Notes under the pieces: model-generated | What the model saw: only the letters and a program-made list of their open reading frames with translations | The model's database searches: none | Told to the model about the DNA's origin: nothing | Source of the DNA: Cupriavidus gilardii J11 | Lineage (GTDB): Bacteria; Pseudomonadota; Gammaproteobacteria; Burkholderiales; Burkholderiaceae | DNA: 53,063 nt | Assembly: GCF_007829435.1 (NCBI RefSeq) | Contig: NZ_VLJN01000011.1 | Coordinates: 25,028 to 78,090 of the forward strand | Direction of reading: 5' to 3' | Made by a program: the position numbers and the translations under genes | Part shown: one piece after another, positions 24,676-34,111 of the stretch | How the letters are laid out: each line of letters starts with the position of its first letter | Position numbering within the stretch: the first letter of the stretch is position 1

Positions 24676-25923
24676 ATGTCTTTCCCCCCTGACCATCCTG
24701 ACCAGACTCACCTCAGCCCCCCGCCATCCGACCTGCCCGCCACCGATTCTTCCCGCCATGCCGCCCGCAAGGCGCTGCTCGCGCTGGGTGTCGGCGGTTT
24801 CGGCATCGGCACCGGCGAGTTCGTCATCATGGGCTTGCTGCCGGATGCGGCCGGCGACCTCGCCATCTCCATCCCGCAGGCCGGTCATCTGATCAGCGCC
24901 TACGCGCTTGGCGTGGTCATCGGCGCGCCGCTGCTCGCGGTGCTGGGCGCGCGCATGCCGCGACGCAATCTGCTGATCGCGTTGATGGCCGTATTCGCCG
25001 TCGGCAACCTGGCCAGCGCCGCCATGCCCGACTATGCATCGATGATCGTCGCGCGACTGCTCACCGGCTTCCCGCATGGCACCTACTTCGGCGTGGCGGC
25101 GCTGGTCGCCGCCGGCCTGGTGGCACGGGAACGACGCGCGCAGGCCGTCGGCATGGTGATGCTCGGCCTGACCATCGCCACGCTGATCGGCGTGCCGATC
25201 GCCGCCGCCATTGGCCAATGGCTCGGATGGCGCTCCGCCTTCGCGCTGGTCGGTGCGATCGGCCTGCTGACCATGCTGCTGGTCTGGCGCTGGGTGCCGT
25301 TCGTCCCGGCCGATCGCAGCGCCAGCCCGCTGCGCGAACTGGGCGCGCTCACACGCAAGCAGGTGTGGCTGACGCTGGGCATCGGCAGCATCGGCTTCGG
25401 CGGCATGTTCGCCGTATTCAGCTACATCAAGCCCACCATGCTGGAACTGGCGCATCTTCCGGCCAGCGGCATCCCGTTCGTGCTGGCGCTGTTTGGCATC
25501 GGCATGGTCGTCGGCAACCTCGCCGGCTCGCGGCTGGCCGATCGCGCGTTGATGCCGACCATCGGCGGCGTGCTGGTCTGGTCCGCGCTGGTGCTCGGCG
25601 CCTTTGTCCTGACGGCGCCGCACGCGTGGCTTGCCTGCGCCAACGTGCTGTTGATCGGCACCGTGGTCGCGCTCGGGCCGGCGCTGCAGATCCGCCTGAT
25701 GGACGTGGCCGGAGACGCCCAGACGCTCGCCGCCGCGCTGAACCACTCCGCGTTCAACCTCGCCAACGCGCTGGGCGCGTGGCTGGGCGGACTGACGATC
25801 GGCGCGGGCTACGGCTGGACCTCCACCGGCTGGGTCGGCATGGCGCTGGCCGCCGGCGGCCTGGTGATCTACGCGATGTCGCTGTCGGCGGCAGCGAAGC
25901 GTGGACGTACGGCGACAGCGTAG
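24676..25923 (+). CDS. MFS transporter, DHA1 (AraJ-like) exporter
   Basis: An inner-membrane exporter of 415 aa with about 12 hydrophobic segments after a 30-residue polar N-terminus. GGFGIGTGEFVIMGLLPD near residue 40 is the strong hallmark of the AraJ/PbuE sugar- and purine-efflux group, followed by GARMPRRNLL between TM2 and TM3. The N-terminal 20 residues are Pro-rich and the start is not fixed by a clear ribosome-binding site. It is divergent from the other MFS gene and not similar enough to be a recent duplicate. Confidence 0.9.
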   Translation: MSFPPDHPDQTHLSPPPSDLPATDSSRHAARKALLALGVGGFGIGTGEFVIMGLLPDAAGDLAISIPQAGHLISAYALGVVIGAPLLAVLGARMPRRNLLIALMAVFAVGNLASAAMPDYASMIVARLLTGFPHGTYFGVAALVAAGLVARERRAQAVGMVMLGLTIATLIGVPIAAAIGQWLGWRSAFALVGAIGLLTMLLVWRWVPFVPADRSASPLRELGALTRKQVWLTLGIGSIGFGGMFAVFSYIKPTMLELAHLPASGIPFVLALFGIGMVVGNLAGSRLADRALMPTIGGVLVWSALVLGAFVLTAPHAWLACANVLLIGTVVALGPALQIRLMDVAGDAQTLAAALNHSAFNLANALGAWLGGLTIGAGYGWTSTGWVGMALAAGGLVIYAMSLSAAAKRGRTATA

Positions 25924-25927
25924 GGCA

Positions 25928-25945
25928 TGACTGCCCTCTCCCCCG
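25928..25945. repeat. Intergenic palindrome family, copy E (single arm)
   Basis: TGACTGCCCTCTCCCCCG directly follows the MFS stop and precedes chrA. Only the left arm is present. Confidence 0.6.
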
Positions 25946-26016
25946 ACACACCGACACCCCCCTGAATTACCATTGCGCCATTTTCCGCCCCCCAGCGGCA
26001 CGCACATGGAGCCCCG

Positions 26017-27240
26017 ATGCCCACCCCCAATAGCCGCCCCGCCAGCCCCACCCGGCATGAAGCCTGGAACGTGTTCCGGGCCTTTCTCCGGCTGGGACTG
26101 ACCTCCTTCGGCGGTCCGGTCGCGCATCTGGGCTATTTCCGCGAAGAGTTCGTGACCCGGCGAGGCTGGCTCAGCGATCGAAGCTATGCCGATCTGGTCG
26201 CGCTCTGCCAGTTCCTGCCCGGTCCGGCCAGCAGCCAGGTCGGCATGGCCATCGGCTTGAGCCGTGCCGGCTTCGCTGGCGCGCTGGCGGCATGGATGGC
26301 CTTCACGCTGCCCTCCGCCATCGCGCTGATGCTGTTCGCGCTGTCGCTCACCACCTGGGGCAATGTGCTGTCGCCCGGCGCGCTCGCCGGCCTCAAGACC
26401 GTTGCCGTGGCCGTGGTGGCCCAGGCGATATGGGGCATGGGTCGCAGCCTCTGTCCGGACCGCCCTCGCATCGGCTTCGCCGCGGTGGCGGCCAGCGTGG
26501 TGCTGCTCTTCCCAGGCGCCGCCACCCAGCTCGCCGTGATGGCGGTGGCCGCCTGGCTCGGTTACCGTGTGCTTCCCGGCGCCGACGGACGCCCCGACGA
26601 CCGCCTGCCGATCGCGGTGGGGCGCCGCGCCGGGGCCGCGCTGCTGGCGCTGTTCGCCGCGCTGTTGTTGCTGTTGCCGCTCGCCGCGAGCCTGTGGCCG
26701 GCACGCTGGCTGGCGGTGGTGGACGCGTTCTATCGCGCCGGCGCCCTCGTTTTCGGCGGCGGCCACGTGGTGCTGCCGCTGCTGCAGGCCGCCGTGGTCC
26801 CAAACGGCTGGGTGAGCAACGATGCCTTCCTCGCCGGCTACGGCGCCGCGCAAGCGGTGCCGGGGCCGCTGTTCACGTTCGCCGCATTTCTTGGCGCCGC
26901 CATGCAGGCGGAACCCAGCGGCTGGAGCGGCGCACTGCTCTGCCTGCTGGCGATCTTCCTGCCTTCCTTCCTGCTGGTCGCGGGCGCCCTTCCCTTCTGG
27001 GAACGGCTGCGCGACAGCGGCGCGGCCCGCGCCGCTCTGGCCGGCGTCAATGCGGCGGTGGTCGGCGTGTTGCTGGCCGCCCTGTACGACCCGGTGTGGA
27101 CCAGCGCCATCCACCGTCCCGCCGATTTCGCGCTGGCCCTGCTCGCCTTCGTCGCACTGGTGTTCTGGAAGATCGCGCCGTGGCTGGTGGTGGCGGCATG
27201 CGCGGCGGCAGGCTGGGCATTGCAGGCCTGGCCCGCATAA
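26017..27240 (+). CDS. chrA: Chromate transporter ChrA (long-chain, two-domain form)
   Basis: A 407-aa inner-membrane protein of the CHR family, exporting chromate by proton-linked transport. Two homologous halves are visible: FLRLGLTSFGGPVAHLGYFR (about residues 23-42) with LCQFLPGPASSQVGMAIG, and the second half FYRAGALVFGGGHVVLPLLQ (about 238-257) with GAAQAVPGPLFTFAAFLG. Both FGG and PGP pairs, characteristic of the family, are intact. GGAG lies five bases before the ATG. No chrB or chrF regulator is adjacent, so it may not be chromate-inducible, or sulfate-like substrates may matter. Confidence 0.94.
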   Translation: MPTPNSRPASPTRHEAWNVFRAFLRLGLTSFGGPVAHLGYFREEFVTRRGWLSDRSYADLVALCQFLPGPASSQVGMAIGLSRAGFAGALAAWMAFTLPSAIALMLFALSLTTWGNVLSPGALAGLKTVAVAVVAQAIWGMGRSLCPDRPRIGFAAVAASVVLLFPGAATQLAVMAVAAWLGYRVLPGADGRPDDRLPIAVGRRAGAALLALFAALLLLLPLAASLWPARWLAVVDAFYRAGALVFGGGHVVLPLLQAAVVPNGWVSNDAFLAGYGAAQAVPGPLFTFAAFLGAAMQAEPSGWSGALLCLLAIFLPSFLLVAGALPFWERLRDSGAARAALAGVNAAVVGVLLAALYDPVWTSAIHRPADFALALLAFVALVFWKIAPWLVVAACAAAGWALQAWPA

Positions 27241-27325
27241 AGCGGGGCCGCATCCCCTTGGCACAACGCATGCTTGACTAGCGGTGTCACAGCCCGCCGC
27301 GTCGATCACCGGGAGACCACCGAGC

Positions 27326-27976
27326 ATGCCGGAACCGCGCCATCCACCTCGCCATGCCATCGACAAGGCGCCCGCCACGCCGGACGACGAGCATCCGGCC
27401 ACGCTGGATGCCTGCCGCCGCTGCACGCTGTGGCGCAATGCCACGCAAGGCGTGCCGGGCAGCGGCCCGTCGCCCGCGCCGGTGATGGTGGTGGGGGAAC
27501 AGCCGGGCAATCAGGAGGACCTGGAGGGCGTCGCCTTCGTCGGCCCGGCCGGGCGCCTGCTGGACGACGCCTTCGAGCGCGCGGGCCTGTCGCGCGACTC
27601 GGTATTCCTGACCAACGCGGTCAAACATTTCAAATGGGAGCTGCGCGGCAAGCGCCGGCTGCACAAGACGCCAGCGCAACGCGAGATCGAGGCGTGCCAC
27701 TACTGTCTGGAAGACGAGCTGGAGCGCGTGGCGCCGCGGACCGTGGTCGCGCTGGGCGCCACCGCGCTGAAGTCGGTGCTCGGCGCCAAGGCCGTGTCGC
27801 TGCGCAAGGTGCTTGGCCAGCCGATCGAACATGAGGGCCGCATCGTGATCCCGACCTGGCACCCGTCATACGCGCTGCGCGTCCCCGACCACGCCGCCCG
27901 CGAGGCCGCGTTCGAGGACATCGTCGCGGCGTTGAAGCTTGCGGCGGAATTGTCGAAGGGCAAGAAACGACGGTAG
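27326..27976 (+). CDS. udgX: UdgX-type uracil-DNA glycosylase (family 4-related, Fe-S)
   Basis: A 216-aa DNA-repair protein. Motif A GEQPGNQEDL (residues 57-66) has the QPG plus E-D-L form of UdgX rather than the family 4 GEAPG. The loop GKRRLHKTP (108-116) matches the KRRIH loop of mycobacterial UdgX, whose His forms a covalent bond to the abasic site after uracil removal; here that is His113. TWHPSYALR (178-186) is motif B. CRRC (30-33) and Cys124 are Fe-S ligand candidates. The ATG at 27326 is chosen over GTG at 27284. It stands alone after chrA, without the radical-SAM partner sometimes seen beside udgX. Confidence 0.92.
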   Translation: MPEPRHPPRHAIDKAPATPDDEHPATLDACRRCTLWRNATQGVPGSGPSPAPVMVVGEQPGNQEDLEGVAFVGPAGRLLDDAFERAGLSRDSVFLTNAVKHFKWELRGKRRLHKTPAQREIEACHYCLEDELERVAPRTVVALGATALKSVLGAKAVSLRKVLGQPIEHEGRIVIPTWHPSYALRVPDHAAREAAFEDIVAALKLAAELSKGKKRR

Positions 27977-27999
27977 AACCCACGCACCCCTGTCCCGCC

Positions 28000-28056
28000 G
28001 CCTTTCTCCCGTCTTCCGCAAGCGGGGGAGGGGCCGGGGGAGAGGGCAGTCACAGC
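28000..28056. repeat. Intergenic palindrome family, copy F
   Basis: An imperfect left arm (CCTTTCTCCCGTCTTCCGC) and a good right arm (GCGGGGGAGGGGCCGGGGGAG then AGGGCAGTCACAG). It lies between the convergent udgX and mnhG stops. Confidence 0.8.
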
Positions 28057-28069
28057 AGCGACCACCCCC

Positions 28070-28420
28070 CTACCCCACCCCCTCCTCCCCACCCAACTTC
28101 CCCCTCCCCCGCGTCCGCGCCACCACCGCCAATCGCTGCTGGATTGCCGCCTTGGCCAGCATATGCGCGCTGATCGGCGCGGTCAGGAAAAGAAACGCGG
28201 TAATCAGCACCTCATGCAGGCTCCATCCAGGCTGATGGAAGCTGAAAAACACCATCGACGCCGTCACGATGCTTCCCACGCCCAGCGTGGTCGACTTGGT
28301 AGGACCATGCAAGCGCATGAAGAAATCCGGCAGCCGGAACAGGCCGATGGCGGCCACCAGCGTAAACGCGCTGCCCACCAGCAGCAGCACGCAGACAAGC
28401 ACTTCGGCAATGATCGGCAT
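28070..28420 (-). CDS. mnhG: Mrp/Mnh Na+/H+ antiporter subunit G
   Basis: A 116-aa inner-membrane subunit with three hydrophobic segments. FRLPDFFMRLHGPTKSTTLG (about residues 28-47) is the family signature. GGAG precedes the ATG at 28420. Last gene of the operon; a 55-base gap separates it from mnhF, the widest gap within the cluster. The C-terminal tail is short, basic and glycine-rich. Confidence 0.94.
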   Translation of the reverse strand: MPIIAEVLVCVLLLVGSAFTLVAAIGLFRLPDFFMRLHGPTKSTTLGVGSIVTASMVFFSFHQPGWSLHEVLITAFLFLTAPISAHMLAKAAIQQRLAVVARTRGRGKLGGEEGVG

Positions 28421-28475
28421 AAGCACTCCGGTGTAAAAAAGGTGTCGGCGAGAACGATCGGTCATCCGTTATCGG

Positions 28476-28751
28476 CTATTGCAGCTCGATGATGTCGCCG
28501 CGCTGCAGGTACTTGGTCAACGCGACCGTGCCGATAAAGCCCATCAACGCAATCAGCAGCGCCGCTTCGAAGAACATCGCCGAGCGGATCCGGATGCCGA
28601 ACACGACGATCAAGGCGATCGCATTGATATTGAGCGTATCGAGCGCAACGATGCGGTCCGGAAGACCGGGCCCGATCAGCAGACGTGCCAGCGTGAGCGC
28701 AAAGGCGATGGCAAGCATCGTCAATGAAATCGGTATCACGATGTCGAGCAT
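28476..28751 (-). CDS. mnhF: Mrp/Mnh Na+/H+ antiporter subunit F
   Basis: A 91-aa inner-membrane subunit with three hydrophobic segments. ARLLIGPGLPDRIVALDTLNINAIA (about residues 22-46) is the hallmark, with the conserved membrane Asp. Its start overlaps the mnhE stop by 16 bases. Confidence 0.95.
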   Translation of the reverse strand: MLDIVIPISLTMLAIAFALTLARLLIGPGLPDRIVALDTLNINAIALIVVFGIRIRSAMFFEAALLIALMGFIGTVALTKYLQRGDIIELQ

Positions 28752-29239
28752 ACGAATATCTCCAGCAGTGGCGCTTCATAGCGCGCCTTGATCCGCGCGA
28801 TCAGCCCGCGCTCGTCGTCCAGGTCAAGCACATGAATCAACAGACAGCGGCGATCGTCGCTCAGGTCCGCGCACAGCGTACCGGGGCTCAGCGAAACGAT
28901 ACTGATCAACGCCGCCAGCCCGATCTCGTGGCCCGGCTCCAGCGGCACCTCGACAAAGGCTGGCCGCAGACGCCCGCTGGGCCGCAACACCAGCCAGGCA
29001 ACATGGATATTGGCCATCACGATATCGGCGGCCACATGCAGCGCCAGCCTCAACGCCAGACCGGGACGGCGCAGCCTCACCGGCGACAGCCACAGCCGGC
29101 TGCCGATCCGCATGCCGATGGCCCACGCCAGCAGCACGCCGAGCAGCCAATGCCCCACCGACGCCGCGTTGTTCAGCAGCAGCCACAGCGCGAGCAGCAA
29201 CAGGCTCAACCATGGATGGGGAAAAAGGCGGCGCATCAT
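28736..29239 (-). CDS. mnhE: Mrp/Mnh Na+/H+ antiporter subunit E
   Basis: A 167-aa inner-membrane subunit. N-terminal hydrophobic segments (LSLLLLALWLLLNNAASVGHWLLG) are followed by the conserved IHVAWLVLRPSGRLRPAFVEVPL and SIVSLSPGTLCADLSDDRRCLLIHVLD, the MnhE signature. The start overlaps the mnhD stop as ATGA (29236-29239). Confidence 0.95.
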   Translation of the reverse strand: MMRRLFPHPWLSLLLLALWLLLNNAASVGHWLLGVLLAWAIGMRIGSRLWLSPVRLRRPGLALRLALHVAADIVMANIHVAWLVLRPSGRLRPAFVEVPLEPGHEIGLAALISIVSLSPGTLCADLSDDRRCLLIHVLDLDDERGLIARIKARYEAPLLEIFVCSTS

Positions 29240-30783
29240 CGAGGCGCCTCCGTCGCGTTCGGCAGCGTGGCTCGTACATAGGCGCCGCGATCGTGCAATT
29301 GCAGCGCCGTGGCGTCGAGGTAGCGGATCACCGGCCTGCCGGCCACCACCAGCAGCGCGCTGCATAGCAACAGCACGGCGCACGCGGCCAGCCGCCTGGT
29401 GTCGGGCGATGCGCGGCGGAACCGCGCCGCCCGCGCGCGCACCGACGTATGGCGCGCTCGCGCCACGGCCTTGGCCGGCGCCTGCCACAACAACCGGCTG
29501 CCGGTGCGGCTGACGGCCACGATCAGCGCCAGGCTCGACACCAGCACGGCGGGCCACAGCACGGCAGCGCCATGCCAGTGCGTGCTCGTGGATACGGCCT
29601 CCAGCATCATCACCTTGCCGATGAAGCCCGACAGCGGGGGCAGTCCCACCGCCGCCAGCGTACCCGCCAGATACAACGCCCCAGCCAGCCGGGCCTGCCC
29701 GCCGGTCGGTACATCGCCATCGCCGCCATCGAGCGCGTCGGCCAGCAGGAACAGCGCCGCCGTGCTGACCGTGGTGCTCAGCAGGTAGTACAGCACCGCG
29801 CTCCACGCGGCCGGCGTCTGCAAGGCCACGCCCATGCCAAGCAGGCCCACCGACACCACCACCAGATAGGCGGTCAGGCGCTTGATGGAGCGGGCCGCCA
29901 ACGCGCCGCACGCACCCAACGCCATGGTGGCCAGCGCCAGCCACCACAGCACATCGTCCATGAAGCCCGCGAGCGGCCCGCGGTTGGCATCGAACAGCAA
30001 GGCATGGCTGCGCAGCATCGCGTAGATCCCTACCTTCGTCATGATGGCAAAGAGCGCGGCAACCGGGCCCGCCGCCGCGGCATAGGCGCGCGGCAGCCAG
30101 AACAACAGCGGGAACACCGCGGCCTTCAGCGCGAAAACGAGCATCAGCATCGCGCCGGCCGCCTTCGCCAGCGGCAGATCGTGCACTGGAATCTGCATCA
30201 CCCGCTCGCCCAGATGCGCCATATTGAGGGTGCCGGTCACGCCGTACAGAATGCCGATGGCCACCAGGAAGAACGACGATCCCGCCAGGTTCAGCAGCAC
30301 ATAGTGAAGGCCCGCCGCGATGCGTTCGCCGCCGCCGCCGTGCACCAGCAGCGCATACGAGGCGATCAGCAGGATCTCGAAGAAGACGAACAGGTTGAAC
30401 AAATCGCCGGCAAGAAACGCGCCGTTCAGCCCCATCAGCTGGAACTGCATCAGCGCATCGAAATACCGCCCCGAGCGGCTCTCCTCGCGCCCCGCGCACA
30501 ACAGCGCCGTGGCGCCAAGCAATGCGGTCAGCACGAGCATCAATGCCGCGAGGCGATCGAGCTGCAGCACGATGCCGAACGGTGCCGGCCAGTTGCCCAC
30601 GGCATAGACGAAAATGGCGCCGCTTGCGGCGGCATCCAGCAGCAGCGCCGTGATCGGCAGCAGGGCCAGCGTCGACAGCACGCCCAGCACGCGTCCGGCG
30701 TCGCGCCAGCGCGCCGGCATGACCAGCAGCATGGCACCGGTCAGCAGCGGCAGTACGATGGGCAGCAGCACGGCATGCGTCAT
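29236..30783 (-). CDS. mnhD: Mrp/Mnh Na+/H+ antiporter subunit D
   Basis: A 515-aa inner-membrane proton-antiporter-like subunit related to complex I NuoM/NuoN, with about 14 hydrophobic segments. FNLFVFFEILLIASYALLVHGG (about residue 130) carries the conserved membrane Glu, and LVFALKAAVFPLLFWLPRAYAAA (about 220) the conserved Lys. The C-terminal 60 residues include a basic, Arg-rich stretch before a last hydrophobic segment. Start overlaps the mnhC stop (30780-30783). Confidence 0.95.
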   Translation of the reverse strand: MTHAVLLPIVLPLLTGAMLLVMPARWRDAGRVLGVLSTLALLPITALLLDAAASGAIFVYAVGNWPAPFGIVLQLDRLAALMLVLTALLGATALLCAGREESRSGRYFDALMQFQLMGLNGAFLAGDLFNLFVFFEILLIASYALLVHGGGGERIAAGLHYVLLNLAGSSFFLVAIGILYGVTGTLNMAHLGERVMQIPVHDLPLAKAAGAMLMLVFALKAAVFPLLFWLPRAYAAAAGPVAALFAIMTKVGIYAMLRSHALLFDANRGPLAGFMDDVLWWLALATMALGACGALAARSIKRLTAYLVVVSVGLLGMGVALQTPAAWSAVLYYLLSTTVSTAALFLLADALDGGDGDVPTGGQARLAGALYLAGTLAAVGLPPLSGFIGKVMMLEAVSTSTHWHGAAVLWPAVLVSSLALIVAVSRTGSRLLWQAPAKAVARARHTSVRARAARFRRASPDTRRLAACAVLLLCSALLVVAGRPVIRYLDATALQLHDRGAYVRATLPNATEAPR

Positions 30784-31229
30784 GGCAACGTTCCCGGCGG
30801 CGAAGGAGGCCGCTCGTCGGCGCTGGCAGGTTCCTCGTCGGCGTGCGCGGTATCGGCTGCCTGGCGGTCGGGCCCGTACTCCAGCTTCTCCTTCATCGGC
30901 ACCTCGGGTTCGCGGCCATCGACATGGTCGCTGCCTCGCAGCGCAAGCGACCGCAGTGCCAAAACCATCGCGAATGCAGTCATCGCAAAGCCGATCACGA
31001 TGGCGGTCAGCACCAGCGCCTGCGGCAACGGGTCGGCGTATCTCGTGGCGTCCTTGCTGATGATCGCCGGCATCCCGGTGGACAGCCGCCCCATCGCCAG
31101 CAGGAACAGGCTGACCGCATACGTCAGCAGCGTCAGGCCAAGAATCACGGTGAAGGTGCGCGCCCGCAGCACCAGATACAGGCCGCAGGCGGCAACCACG
31201 CCAATGGTGCCGCTGAAAAAGGCTTCCAC
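30780..31229 (-). CDS. mnhC: Mrp/Mnh Na+/H+ antiporter subunit C
   Basis: A 149-aa NuoK-like inner-membrane subunit with three hydrophobic segments (GTIGVVAACGLYLVLR, VILGLTLLTYAVSLFLLAMG, ALVLTAIVIGFAMTAFAMVL). The start is GTG at 31229, sharing its G with the TAG stop of mnhA (TAGTG). The last 50 residues are hydrophilic and acidic/Pro-rich (PMKEKLEYGPDRQAADTAHA...), longer than in many homologues. Confidence 0.93.
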   Translation of the reverse strand: MEAFFSGTIGVVAACGLYLVLRARTFTVILGLTLLTYAVSLFLLAMGRLSTGMPAIISKDATRYADPLPQALVLTAIVIGFAMTAFAMVLALRSLALRGSDHVDGREPEVPMKEKLEYGPDRQAADTAHADEEPASADERPPSPPGTLP

Positions 31230-34072
31230 TATGGTGACTCCGTCGTGGCGCGCGCGGCTGCGTGCGCGGATTCAGCACCGTCCGGACGAGGGGCGGCCGA
31301 ACGCTTCTCCCGTATGCCAAGGTGCGACACGATGGCCAGCACCGTGCCCAGCACGGCCAGATAGACGCCCACATCGAATACCAGCGCCGTGGCCCACTCG
31401 ACGTCGCCGACCAGCGGCACATGCAGATGGCCGAACGCGGTGGTCATGAACGGGTAGCCGAACGCCAGGCTGCCCAATCCGACCAGCGTGGCCAGCAGGA
31501 TGCCGGCGCCGGCGATGCGGCGGTGATCCAACGCCAGCCGTGCGTCAGTCCATAGCACCCCGCTGGCCAGGTATTGCAACAGCACGGCCACCGCCGTGAT
31601 CAGTGCCGCGATGAACCCGCCTCCCGGCAGCTGGTGCCCGCGTATCAACATGAAGGCGGACACCAGTACCGTCAGCGGCAGCATCAGCCGCGCCACGATC
31701 GCCAGCAGCAGCGGATGTGCCTGCATGGACCATGGCATCGCGTTCGGGCCGCGCGCCGGCGCCGGCAGTCTCAACCCCTTCATCAGCGCCTGCACACCCA
31801 GGCCGGCGATGACCAGCACGCAGATCTCGCCCAGCGTGTCGAAACCGCGGAAATCCACCAGGATCACGTTGACCACGTTGTGGCCACCGCCACCCGGCAC
31901 GCTTTGCTCGATGAAGAAACGCGCAATGCTGTCGTACGGCCGCGTCATCACCGCGTAGGCCGCCACGGCGATCGTGGCGCCTCCCATGGCGGCCAGGATG
32001 CCATCGCGCAGATGGCCGCCCAACGCGGTCGGCTCGGGGCCATCCTCCGGCAGGAAGTACAGCGCCAGCACCATCAGCATGATCGTCACGACTTCGACCG
32101 AGATCTGCGTCAGCGCAAGGTCCGGCGCCGAGAAACGCGTAAATGCGAGCGACACCAGCAATCCACACAGGCTCAGGCACATCAGCGCCACCATGCGCTG
32201 GCTGCGCATCACCACCACGGACAGCGCCGCCAGACACATCGTTCCCATGCCGAGCACGGTCAGCGCATCGTGCCCGCTCGCCGGTATGGCGCCGTGCGCC
32301 CGTCCAAGCGAAAAAAGAAACGCCGCCGGCACCAGCGACATCGCGGCAATCAGCCAGGCCAGATAGCTTTGCAGCGAGCCGTTCTCGAAGCGCCGGATGG
32401 TCCAGGCGGCGACGGACTCCACCGCGCCCACCACGTCCTCGAAGCGGTCGCGCGCCGTCACCAGTCCGCCCCGGACCCGGAAATGCCGATAGGAATCGCG
32501 CCGCAGGAAGTACAGCGCCGCCCCGCTCGTCAGCGACGCGGCGCTCATGGCCAACGGCGTATTGAAGCCATGCCACGGGCTCAGGCTATAGAGCGGCAGC
32601 GGCCCGCGCAGCGTGGCAAGCGCCGCCGCGTCCAGCAGCGCGCCGACCGTATAGGCCGGCAGAATGCCCACCACCAGGCAGATGACGACCAGCACCTCCA
32701 CCGGAATCTTCATCCAGCGCGGCGGCTCATGGGGCGGATGCTTCGGCAATTCGTCGGGCTCGCCCTCGAAGAACACACCGATGATGAAGCGCAACGAATA
32801 GGCCACCGTCAATGCGCCGGCGAGCGTCGCCAGCGCCGGGATCGCCCAGCTGAACGGCCCGAGCAGCCCCTGCGCGAGCGTCTCGCCAAAGAACATTTCC
32901 TTGCTGAGAAAGCCATTGAGCAGCGGCACGCCGGCCATCGACAGCGACGCCACGATCGCGAGCAACGCGGTATGCGGCATATAGCGCCTCAGCCCGCGCA
33001 GACGACCGAGATCGCGCGTGCCGGTCTCGTGGTCGATGATGCCGGCCGCCATGAACAGCGAGGCCTTGAACACCGCATGGTTCATGATGTGGAACAACGC
33101 GGCCACCGTGCTCAGCTGTGTATCGAGTCCGAACAGAAGCGTGATCAGTCCCAGATGGCTGATGGTGGAATACGCCAGCAGCCCTTTCAGGTCGCGCTGC
33201 AGCAGGGCCATGCCCGCGCCCACGACCAGCGTGACAAGCCCGGTCAGGCTCACCAGATAAAACCACCAGTCGGTGCCGTCGAGCACCGGGTAGAGCCGCG
33301 CCAGCAGGAACACGCCAGCCTTCACCATGGTCGCCGAATGCAGATAGGCCGAGACCGGCGTGGGCGCCGCCATCGCGTGCGGCAGCCAGAAATGGAAAGG
33401 AAACTGCGCCGACTTGGTGAAGACCGCGAGCAGCACCAGCACCAGCATGAGCGGGTACCACGGATGCTTCTGCACCGTGCCCGCGTTGGCCAGCACGTCG
33501 GTCAACTCGAAGCTGCCGCACATCCGTCCCAACAGCAACACCGCCGCCAGCAGCGCCAGTCCGCCGCCGCCGGTAATCGTCAGCGCCATCCGCGCGCCCT
33601 TGCGCGCATCGGAGCGGTACGACCAGAAGCCGATCAGCAGGAACGACACGATGCTGGTCAATTCCCAGAAGATCACCAGAAGCAGCAGATTGGCCGACAG
33701 CACCACGCCGAGCATCGACGCCATGAACACCAGCAACAGCGCAAAGAAGCGCGCCGTGGCGCGGCTGCGGTCCAGGTAATAGCGGGCGTACAGCAGCACC
33801 AGCAGCCCGATGCCCAGCACCAGCAGCGCAAAGGCGAATGACAGGCCGTCCAGCCGCAGGCTCAGCGACAGACCGATCCCGTCGATCCACGCCACGCGCC
33901 ACGCCAGTACCTCGCCATCCAGCACGGACTGCTGCACGCCCGCCAGCAGCGCGAGGCAGATCAGCGGCGTGCCGAGGACCACCGGCGCCACCAGCGCGCG
34001 GGCGCGACGTCCGGCCCAGGGAAGGCAGAGCGCCGCCAACAGGGGCAATGCGATCAGCCATGCCATCACCAT
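31229..34072 (-). CDS. mnhA: Mrp/Mnh Na+/H+ antiporter subunit A/B fusion
   Basis: A 947-aa inner-membrane subunit; the NuoL-like A part and the MnhB part are fused, as in group-2 (Pha-type) systems. The A part shows FWELTSIVSFLLIGFWSYR (about residue 135) with the conserved Glu, FTKSAQFPFHFWLPHAMAAPTPVSAYLHSATMVKAG (about 220) with the conserved Lys, and NHAVFKASLFMAAGIIDHETGTRD (about 330). MnhB hallmarks near the C-terminus include LLLAIVARLMLPLTVLVSAFMLIRGHQLPGGGFIA (about 820). First gene of the mnhABCDEFG operon, which expels Na+ (or K+) in exchange for protons. Alternative starts at 34066 and 34111 are possible. Confidence 0.95.
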   Translation of the reverse strand: MVMAWLIALPLLAALCLPWAGRRARALVAPVVLGTPLICLALLAGVQQSVLDGEVLAWRVAWIDGIGLSLSLRLDGLSFAFALLVLGIGLLVLLYARYYLDRSRATARFFALLLVFMASMLGVVLSANLLLLVIFWELTSIVSFLLIGFWSYRSDARKGARMALTITGGGGLALLAAVLLLGRMCGSFELTDVLANAGTVQKHPWYPLMLVLVLLAVFTKSAQFPFHFWLPHAMAAPTPVSAYLHSATMVKAGVFLLARLYPVLDGTDWWFYLVSLTGLVTLVVGAGMALLQRDLKGLLAYSTISHLGLITLLFGLDTQLSTVAALFHIMNHAVFKASLFMAAGIIDHETGTRDLGRLRGLRRYMPHTALLAIVASLSMAGVPLLNGFLSKEMFFGETLAQGLLGPFSWAIPALATLAGALTVAYSLRFIIGVFFEGEPDELPKHPPHEPPRWMKIPVEVLVVICLVVGILPAYTVGALLDAAALATLRGPLPLYSLSPWHGFNTPLAMSAASLTSGAALYFLRRDSYRHFRVRGGLVTARDRFEDVVGAVESVAAWTIRRFENGSLQSYLAWLIAAMSLVPAAFLFSLGRAHGAIPASGHDALTVLGMGTMCLAALSVVVMRSQRMVALMCLSLCGLLVSLAFTRFSAPDLALTQISVEVVTIMLMVLALYFLPEDGPEPTALGGHLRDGILAAMGGATIAVAAYAVMTRPYDSIARFFIEQSVPGGGGHNVVNVILVDFRGFDTLGEICVLVIAGLGVQALMKGLRLPAPARGPNAMPWSMQAHPLLLAIVARLMLPLTVLVSAFMLIRGHQLPGGGFIAALITAVAVLLQYLASGVLWTDARLALDHRRIAGAGILLATLVGLGSLAFGYPFMTTAFGHLHVPLVGDVEWATALVFDVGVYLAVLGTVLAIVSHLGIREKRSAAPRPDGAESAHAAARATTESP

Positions 34073-34111
34073 GAGCCTGCCCCCGGCAGCGCGAGCGAAA
34101 GGAGCAGGCAC

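Noticed and set aside
24547-27510. A 987-residue open frame on the minus strand
   Set aside because: It lies antisense to the MFS, ChrA and UdgX genes, whose families are clear. Its translation is low-complexity (Gly, Arg, Gln, His, Ala) as expected for antisense of high-GC genes.
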